This document shows, in pieces, positions 55,364-64,000 of a stretch of DNA of 64,000 bases (its first letter is position 1; every line of letters starts with the position of its first letter). Position numbers and translations under genes: made by a program. Origin of the DNA: Lingula anatina (lineage: Eukaryota; Brachiopoda; Lingulata; Lingulida; Lingulidae); the NCBI RefSeq assembly GCF_001039355.2, contig NW_019774692.1:472461-536460 (forward strand). Direction: 5' to 3'. The notes beneath the pieces were generated by a model. That model ran no database searches. It saw only the letters and a list, made by a program, of their open reading frames with translations, and was not told where the DNA came from.

Positions 55364-58300
55364 GTTTTGGTATAGTATTAAATTAGAGTATTCTTAAACT
55401 TTATCTTTATTTTTTAATCAATATAATCTGTTTTGGTATAGTATTAAATTAGAGTATTCTTAAACATCAAATGTATCATAAAGAATTACCCTATGGTTTT
55501 GGTATAGTATTAAATTAGAGTATTCTTAAACAATCAAATGGTGGAGGATGAATGTTAAAGAGTTTTGGTATAGTATTAAATTAGAGTATTCTTAAACTCA
55601 ATCTGGTTTAACTCCAATTTTTTTGAAGTTTTGGTATAGTATTAAATTAGAGTATTCTTAAACTATTTAGTGTTGGTAATATTTGATTTTTTGGTTTTGG
55701 TATAGTATTAAATTAGAGTATTCTTAAACTTGATTATGAAAAGTTAGATGATGCTTGTGGTTTTGGTATAGTATTAAATTAGAGTATTCTTAAACTAAAG
55801 AAATTAAAAAACTTTTACATATACAGTTTTGGTATAGTATTAAATTAGAGTATTCTTAAACAAAATCACACGTTGCCTCGCATAGTTGATAGTTTTGGTA
55901 TAGTATTAAATTAGAGTATTCTTAAACTTATTTTTTGATTTAGTAGTTAAAAGTTCTGTTTTGGTATAGTATTAAATTAGAGTATTCTTAAACCTTTTTA
56001 CAAGTTAAAAAATGAAAGAATAAGTTTTGGTATAGTATTAAATTAGAGTATTCTTAAACTTGCTAAGTATAAACCTTTAAAAAGATGTAGTTTTGGTATA
56101 GTATTAAATTAGAGTATTCTTAAACCCACGTTAACAACGAGGTTGACGCAGCTGAGTTTTGGTATAGTATTAAATTAGAGTATTCTTAAACGTTTTTTCT
56201 TTTGCCATTTAATTCTTACCTGTTTTGGTATAGTATTAAATTAGAGTATTCTTAAACTAATACATTCAAAACTCATATCTCTTTCAAGTTTTGGTATAGT
56301 ATTAAATTAGAGTATTCTTAAACCAACTATGGACACTATCTTAAGAGCCTTAGGTTTTGGTATAGTATTAAATTAGAGTATTCTTAAACTAATCATTGAT
56401 GCATTATTTAATGTTGCTTGTTTTGGTATAGTATTAAATTAGAGTATTCTTAAACTACCATTAGCCTCACCATTTCTTAGCATATGTTTTGGTATAGTAT
56501 TAAATTAGAGTATTCTTAAACAGATTTTGTAGTTGTTAAACTAACTAGTTCGTTTTGGTATAGTATTAAATTAGAGTATTCTTAAACGAAGAAGCACAAA
56601 ACTTTAAATGAGAAGATGTTTTGGTATAGTATTAAATTAGAGTATTCTTAAACACTTGCGAATGTTGCACGGCATGCATTAAAGTTTTGGTATAGTATTA
56701 AATTAGAGTATTCTTAAACACCCGTACCTTCACCAGGTGCGTTCAATTCGTTTTGGTATAGTATTAAATTAGAGTATTCTTAAACATTTTTTGTTTGTAA
56801 ATAATCTCCTCATCTGTTTTGGTATAGTATTAAATTAGAGTATTCTTAAACTTTATACAAATAGACCTGATAGTGCTTTACGTTTTGGTATAGTATTAAA
56901 TTAGAGTATTCTTAAACCCACAAGTTCAATATGGTCAATATTGGTTAGTTTTGGTATAGTATTAAATTAGAGTATTCTTAAACTTATAAATCCTCTATTT
57001 AATCATCTATCTAGTTTTGGTATAGTATTAAATTAGAGTATTCTTAAACGAGTTCCTACTGTTGGAGTAGGCACAAATAGTTTTGGTATAGTATTAAATT
57101 AGAGTATTCTTAAACTAACTCCTGCTACTGCTGCACCTCCTGCTTTTTTTGGTATAGTATTAAATTAGAGTATTCTTAAACAAAAATATTGTAATTATAA
57201 ATGTTATATTAGTTTTGGTATAGTATTAAATTAGAGTATTCTTAAACTTATTTATATATTTTTTTCATTTTCTTAAAGTTTTGGTATAGTATTAAATTAG
57301 AGTATTCTTAAACGCTCTTGTCCTGTTTCATCAACAATATCTAGTTTTGGTATAGTATTAAATTAGAGTATTCTTAAACTAGGAAAAGTTCTTTCTTTGA
57401 GAATGAGAAGTTTTGGTATAGTATTAAATTAGAGTATTCTTAAACTATTTCTTTCTTTTTATTTCTATATTCTTTGTTTTGGTATAGTATTAAATTAGAG
57501 TATTCTTAAACCCACGGAATGGTGCGGTATATTACCTGTTGGTTTTGGTATAGTATTAAATTAGAGTATTCTTAAACTTCAAAATGCTGTTAACACATCT
57601 ATTGGATGTTTTGGTATAGTATTAAATTAGAGTATTCTTAAACTTAAATCTAAAAGTACAAAAAGAGCTTATAGTTTTGGTATAGTATTAAATTAGAGTA
57701 TTCTTAAACTTGTTCTCCATTTATGTTTCCATCTAAAAAGTTTTGGTATAGTATTAAATTAGAGTATTCTTAAACTGTTATAATCATTTTATCTAATGGT
57801 TGACAGTTTTGGTATAGTATTAAATTAGAGTATTCTTAAACTAATGTGTCTAATTCTTGGTCTTGTTGTTGGTTTTGGTATAGTATTAAATTAGAGTATT
57901 CTTAAACTAGCTTATCTTGTGATCCATAGTTTAGCTTGTTTTGGTATAGTATTAAATTAGAGTATTCTTAAACATCTTTAAATGTAGCTTCTTCACCTGT
58001 GCCGTTTTGGTATAGTATTAAATTAGAGTATTCTTAAACAAAAACTCCTTCGTTATTTCTTGCCTTGATGTTTTGGTATAGTATTAAATTAGAGTATTCT
58101 TAAACAAACCTCTTAAACCTGAGTTTCAGGCACCAGTTTTGGTATAGTATTAAATTAGAGTATTCTTAAACATATAATGATAAATTAACTAATGCTAATA
58201 AGTTTTGGTATAGTATTAAATTAGAGTATTCTTAAACAAGTTGCTGGAACAGAAAATATGGCGTTATGTTTTGGTATAGTATTAAATTAGAGTATTCTTA

Positions 58301-58435
58301 AACAAAACAACATTACAAAATCAACTAAGAACTGTTTTGGTATAGTATTAAATTAGAGTATTCTTAAACCATAATAACCTGGAGTTGTTATTTCTCTTGG
58401 TTTTGGTATAGTATTAAATTAGAGTATTCTTAAAC

Positions 58436-58465
58436 TTTTTTTATTTTTCATAACAACTCCAACAA
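58436..58465 (+). repeat. Spacer present twice (pair B, first copy)
   Basis: Identical over 30 bp to the spacer at 58897-58926; the shared sequence ends TCATAACAACTCCAACAA. The copies are seven units (about 461 bp) apart. Confidence 0.95.
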
Positions 58466-61400
58466 GTTTTGGTATAGTATTAAATTAGAGTATTCTTAAA
58501 CTATATTTTGCCATTTTGTACCCGCTAGCCTGTTTTGGTATAGTATTAAATTAGAGTATTCTTAAACTTATTTGTCATTTTTTACCTCCTCCATCAAGTT
58601 TTGGTATAGTATTAAATTAGAGTATTCTTAAACTGAAGGGTTTATTTTTGGAAAATCATATTTGTTTTGGTATAGTATTAAATTAGAGTATTCTTAAACA
58701 ATAGTTAGCAAAGAACGCAAGCAATCTGTGTTTTGGTATAGTATTAAATTAGAGTATTCTTAAACAGTATGATTTATTTATCTCATTAGGCTATTGTTTT
58801 GGTATAGTATTAAATTAGAGTATTCTTAAACCATTTACCGCTGTATAGGAGTAGGGGCTAGTTTTGGTATAGTATTAAATTAGAGTATTCTTAAACTTTT
58901 TTTATTTTTCATAACAACTCCAACAAGTTTTGGTATAGTATTAAATTAGAGTATTCTTAAACTTGTTATAGCTATTGTTATTGGTATTCAAGTTTTGGTA
59001 TAGTATTAAATTAGAGTATTCTTAAACAAAAACTTAATTAATTTAAAAGATATATTAGTTTTGGTATAGTATTAAATTAGAGTATTCTTAAACAAGGTTA
59101 TCGATTGCATCGCTTCAATAGTTGTTTTGGTATAGTATTAAATTAGAGTATTCTTAAACTAATATATTTTTAAAAGGGTAACAATTGAAGTTTTGGTATA
59201 GTATTAAATTAGAGTATTCTTAAACCAATTAAGACATCTAATATATCTTGTAATAGTTTTGGTATAGTATTAAATTAGAGTATTCTTAAACAGGGAATAG
59301 AAATTGGTGTTGAACTTAATTGTTTTGGTATAGTATTAAATTAGAGTATTCTTAAACTAATGGTGTATTATGTTGAGAATCTATTATGTTTTGGTATAGT
59401 ATTAAATTAGAGTATTCTTAAACAAATTGAATTCAATAAGTCCTAGTGGCTTAGTTTTGGTATAGTATTAAATTAGAGTATTCTTAAACCGACAATTAGG
59501 AATCAAGCACGTCGTTCAAGTTTTGGTATAGTATTAAATTAGAGTATTCTTAAACAATTATATAAAAATTTAAATGAATGTATATGTTTTGGTATAGTAT
59601 TAAATTAGAGTATTCTTAAACTTGTTTCTCCGCCTGTTCCACCTGTTCCTGGTTTTGGTATAGTATTAAATTAGAGTATTCTTAAACGCGTGAACGATAT
59701 TATTCGTTTTTATTCTAGTTTTGGTATAGTATTAAATTAGAGTATTCTTAAACCCGTGTAGCTAACAGAACGAAGGCGTTGCTGTTTTGGTATAGTATTA
59801 AATTAGAGTATTCTTAAACTAGAGAAACGGACGCGGTTGATAGATATCGGTTTTGGTATAGTATTAAATTAGAGTATTCTTAAACAAGTAGAAGCATTAA
59901 TAAGCCTTTTACATAGTTTTGGTATAGTATTAAATTAGAGTATTCTTAAACTTGCACGTCATTGAATAGTTCACCTGGTATGGTTTTGGTATAGTATTAA
60001 ATTAGAGTATTCTTAAACCTTTTGTAGTTCAATATTCAATAACAAAGAGTTTTGGTATAGTATTAAATTAGAGTATTCTTAAACTATAAAAATAAAACAA
60101 ATACTAAAAATCTAGTTTTGGTATAGTATTAAATTAGAGTATTCTTAAACACCTGTATTCATAAAGAATTTATTAATATAGTTTTGGTATAGTATTAAAT
60201 TAGAGTATTCTTAAACTCTTGCTTTAAATCATTTAATGCGTTTATAGTTTTGGTATAGTATTAAATTAGAGTATTCTTAAACTTTTTAACGATACAATAC
60301 CTGTACCCGCGAGTTTTGGTATAGTATTAAATTAGAGTATTCTTAAACGATTTAAAAAATCTTGTGTTTCAGCACTTGGTTTTGGTATAGTATTAAATTA
60401 GAGTATTCTTAAACGGTATGGGCGATATAGGTGACTATACAACTGTTTTGGTATAGTATTAAATTAGAGTATTCTTAAACCTTTGAAGCTAGAATTTGTT
60501 TTAGTATGCCGTTTTGGTATAGTATTAAATTAGAGTATTCTTAAACTATTTTGAATACCTAAAAAACCTAATTATAGTTTTGGTATAGTATTAAATTAGA
60601 GTATTCTTAAACTTTTTGTTGAACACAATTATTGTATGGTTCATTTTGGTATAGTATTAAATTAGAGTATTCTTAAACTTCTTGTTGTTTAGCTTCTAGT
60701 TGAGTTTGGTTTTGGTATAGTATTAAATTAGAGTATTCTTAAACTTTGGTCCCATTGCTATGTGTTTGTCAGGTGTTTTGGTATAGTATTAAATTAGAGT
60801 ATTCTTAAACATGTTAATTATGAAAATAATAATATTAATTGTTTTGGTATAGTATTAAATTAGAGTATTCTTAAACAATTAATTGTTGTTAATGCATGTC
60901 TTGCTAGTTTTGGTATAGTATTAAATTAGAGTATTCTTAAACTTTTAATTCTTTTTTAAACTCACGAATACGGTTTTGGTATAGTATTAAATTAGAGTAT
61001 TCTTAAACAGAATTATCACTTGTAATAATTTCTGGTTGGTTTTGGTATAGTATTAAATTAGAGTATTCTTAAACTTTTTTTGTTCTTGTAGATCTAAAAA
61101 TTTAGTTTTGGTATAGTATTAAATTAGAGTATTCTTAAACCAATAAGAATAGAATGTTTAGATTTTACTTTGTTTTGGTATAGTATTAAATTAGAGTATT
61201 CTTAAACTTCTAAATGTTAAAGATAATAAAGAAATAAGTTTTGGTATAGTATTAAATTAGAGTATTCTTAAACATTCGTCACCAAAGGCTGCTGCAATAC
61301 GTAGTTTTGGTATAGTATTAAATTAGAGTATTCTTAAACACAAACAATGAGATTTAACAAAGGAACATTGTTTTGGTATAGTATTAAATTAGAGTATTCT

Positions 61401-63382
61401 TAAACAATTAACAGCAACAGACGAAACAGCAGAAGGTTTTGGTATAGTATTAAATTAGAGTATTCTTAAACTTATTGGATATTTACCAGCAATACTCTCA
61501 GGTTTTGGTATAGTATTAAATTAGAGTATTCTTAAACTTTACCTTTAAGAAAGGAATTGATATGACAGTTTTGGTATAGTATTAAATTAGAGTATTCTTA
61601 AACTCAATCAATATAATCCATCATTTAATTTTGGTTTTGGTATAGTATTAAATTAGAGTATTCTTAAACAAAGATATTGAACTCATTCAGGTCTATCATG
61701 TTTTGGTATAGTATTAAATTAGAGTATTCTTAAACTAGAAACATTACCACCAGAATAAAGAACACGTTTTGGTATAGTATTAAATTAGAGTATTCTTAAA
61801 CTAACAGTTCAACATAATAAAATAATATTTAGTTTTGGTATAGTATTAAATTAGAGTATTCTTAAACAAAGGCGCCCCGGATCCCCCACCTAGCAGGTTT
61901 TGGTATAGTATTAAATTAGAGTATTCTTAAACGAACGATAACAAGAGTTGATATGTATAGGGGTTTTGGTATAGTATTAAATTAGAGTATTCTTAAACCG
62001 TCGTATTTAATATATTGATAACCTCTATGTTTTGGTATAGTATTAAATTAGAGTATTCTTAAACGATTACCTCTTAATGCTTATATGCTGTATAGTTTTG
62101 GTATAGTATTAAATTAGAGTATTCTTAAACGTTTGAGGCGGGTATATTGATACGCTGTCCGTTTTGGTATAGTATTAAATTAGAGTATTCTTAAACGTAT
62201 TAAAGATAAGGTATTACAACGTTGTTGTTTTGGTATAGTATTAAATTAGAGTATTCTTAAACTTAGCTACACGATCCTTTTTAAACACCTCGGTTTTGGT
62301 ATAGTATTAAATTAGAGTATTCTTAAACTAATCTGTAATTATTGTTCTGTTAGGTGCAGTTTTGGTATAGTATTAAATTAGAGTATTCTTAAACTGTTTT
62401 TGTTTAGTTTTGATATGATCTAGTGTTTTGGTATAGTATTAAATTAGAGTATTCTTAAACACATATACCAATTATTAAAATTATTGCTCAGTTTTGGTAT
62501 AGTATTAAATTAGAGTATTCTTAAACCAACCTGGCAATCACTCGAGTATGTTATCGGTTTTGGTATAGTATTAAATTAGAGTATTCTTAAACAAAACTTA
62601 TTAGATAGTTTTAAAGTTAATAGTTTTGGTATAGTATTAAATTAGAGTATTCTTAAACAAGAAATTGATAAATTATGTTTAAATTTATGTTTTGGTATAG
62701 TATTAAATTAGAGTATTCTTAAACACAATTAGAACGAACGGGTAACATTAGCGGGTTTTGGTATAGTATTAAATTAGAGTATTCTTAAACAGTTTGAATA
62801 TGGAACTGATTTAATGATTGGTTTTGGTATAGTATTAAATTAGAGTATTCTTAAGTATCTACGTGGTCTCTTTCTATACCTCTTTTGTTTTGGTATAGTA
62901 TTAAATTAGAGTATTCTTAAGCATAAAATTGTCATAATTAAACTTAGTGAATGTTTTGGTATAGTATTAAATTAGAGTATTCTTAAGCACTATATCATTA
63001 CGTTCTAGCTTAAAATCAGTTTTGGTATAGTATTAAATTAGAGTATTCTTAAGCAAATAAATATTGATTTCATTACTCCTCCTAGTTTTGGTATAGTATT
63101 AAATTAGAGTATTCTTAAGCTCAGGTACTCAAATAGATAAAAGAGTATATGTTTTGTTATAGTATTAAATTAGAGTATTCTTAAGCATGTTGCCAATGTT
63201 AAATAACAAGTGATTAGTTTTGGTATAGTATTAAATTAGATTATTCTTAAGCAAATTCAACTAACTCAAAAACAAGAAACAAGTTTTGGTATAGTATTAA
63301 ATTACAATATTCTTAAACAAAATATAAAAATAATATTTTATATTAAAAATAATAAAATATATTTAGTAAAGCATTTTGAGAA

Positions 63383-63897
63383 ATGAATATAAGAAAAATT
63401 AATTTGAATTTTAAATTTTTTTTGTTATTGTTTAATATTAATAATATAATTTTTTGTTTATTAATATAATTGATTAAGATAAATTAAAATTTAATTTTAT
63501 AAAAGATATTTTAAAAGATAAAAATTTAAATTATAGAAATAAATTATTTGGTTTTATTTATGAAAATAATAATTATAAATTTTATAAAGATCAATTAAAA
63601 AAAATAATTTTATATTAAAATTAAATGAATTAGAAAATATGTTTAATTTGAATTAAGATGAATATTTAATTTTTATTTTTTTAAAAACAAAATTAGAAAA
63701 TTTATCAAGTTCTAATGAAAAAGAAAAATTAATTGAAACTTTTAAATTTTAATTTATAAAAAAATTTTATAAAAAATAAATTATTGAATCAAAAAAAAGA
63801 TTAAAGTAATTATTTATTACATCTTTTATTATTGTTAATTTTAATACCAATTATTATTTTAATAATTTTGATTCTAAAAAAATCAAAACATTAAAAT
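63383..63897 (+). pseudogene. Decayed membrane or secreted protein gene after the array
   Basis: A start at 63383 with a signal-like hydrophobic N-terminus (MNIRKINLNFKFFLLLFNIN) runs into TAA after 28 codons. Coding-like pieces continue in shifting frames: FIKDILKDKNLNYRNKLFGF, then DEYLIFIFLKTKLENLSSSN, then a hydrophobic C-terminal segment (LLHLLLLLILIPIIILIILI) followed by Lys-rich KKSKH. At least three stops and two frameshifts separate them. The original was probably a single-pass or signal-bearing protein. The remaining DNA to 64000 has no further feature. Confidence 0.55.
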
Positions 63898-64000
63898 AAA
63901 TAAGTTTTAAATTTATATATTTAATTTTATTTAAAAGTTAATAAAAAACTTATAAAAATAATGGTTTTATTTTTTATTTCAATTATATTTTTTAAATAAG

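Larger units (their letters stand above)
53914..63318 (+). CRISPR. Type II CRISPR array, about 143 repeats
   Basis: 36-bp repeats (GTTTTGGTATAG ... GTATTCTTAAAC) alternate with about 142 spacers of almost always 30 bp (a few are 29), at a 66-bp period over 9.4 kb. Repeat count is derived from the first repeat start (53914), the last (63283) and the period. Repeats 1-7 end in T instead of C; the next about 128 end in AAAC; seven repeats from 62821 end in AAGC or AAGT; the last one (63283-63318) has several substitutions. Two spacers occur twice. The orientation (crRNA on the plus strand) follows from pairing of the repeat 5' half with the tracrRNA and from decay at the right end. Many spacers are visibly richer in G+C than the genome. 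Confidence 0.98.

Noticed and set aside
53914-63318. Array transcribed from the right on the minus strand.
   Set aside because: The tracrRNA pairs with the 5' half of the plus-strand repeat, and the degenerate terminal repeats are at the right end, so the leader is at the left.
63319-64000. A second cas or leader-associated gene after the array.
   Set aside because: The region is broken by stops in all frames and resembles a decayed membrane-protein gene, with no Cas motif.

Overview
The window comes from a wall-less bacterium of the class Mollicutes (Mycoplasma/Spiroplasma-type). Base composition is extremely A+T-rich. TGA is read as Trp: the rpoB, rpoC, secY, arcA, arcD and cas genes are continuous only under genetic code 4. 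The ribosomal-protein order is Firmicutes-like, and energy comes from the arginine deiminase pathway, as is typical of the group. Collagen-like surface proteins and a huge CRISPR array suggest a host-associated, phage-exposed lineage, possibly an arthropod-gut Hepatoplasma-type symbiont. The genus cannot be settled from the sequence alone.

Layout. 1-1.9 kb holds the end of uvrA and uvrC (nucleotide excision repair). 2-6.8 kb holds two paralogous membrane-anchored collagen-like proteins separated by about 1 kb of decayed sequence. 6.8-18 kb is an accessory and probable defence island. It has a three-gene operon (membrane protein, OLD-type ATPase/TOPRIM protein, unknown partner), a second OLD-type gene on the minus strand with its own upstream partner, a Fic/Doc-type protein, several small unknown proteins, a Dam methylase plus DpnII-like restriction enzyme, and degraded copies of the OLD and dam genes. 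18-23.6 kb is the arginine catabolism cluster arcB1 - arcA-arcB2 - arcD, with a duplicated promoter block and a duplicated ornithine carbamoyltransferase. 23.6-26 kb has a small zinc-ribbon membrane protein, three normal tRNA genes (Cys, Ala, Pro), one abnormal tRNA-like gene and an ABC exporter. 26-48.3 kb is the housekeeping core: rpoB, rpoC, then the S10/spc ribosomal-protein operon to secY and adk. Two small accessory genes (a 15-cysteine metallothionein-like protein and an XRE regulator) sit between rpoC and rpsJ. An ABC ATPase and lysS are inserted between rpmC and rpsQ.

48.3-63.3 kb is a type II CRISPR-Cas system lying directly behind adk, where map/infA/rpsM genes would often be expected. 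The order is tracrRNA - cas1 - cas2 - csn2-like - cas9 - array. The array has about 143 repeats of 36 bp and about 142 spacers in 9.4 kb. Its repeats fall into three sequence eras that record acquisition order. The cas9 frame is complete, with all catalytic motifs, except for one in-frame TAA at codon 104. The last 0.7 kb is a decayed gene.

How the parts fit together: the core genes look intact and ordinary, while the accessory genes show repeated gain, duplication and decay. The invader-control layers are restriction at GATC, CRISPR, two OLD-type systems and a Fic/Doc protein. The candidates for an undescribed system are the two OLD ATPase operons with unrecognised partners, one of which has lost the TOPRIM glutamate.
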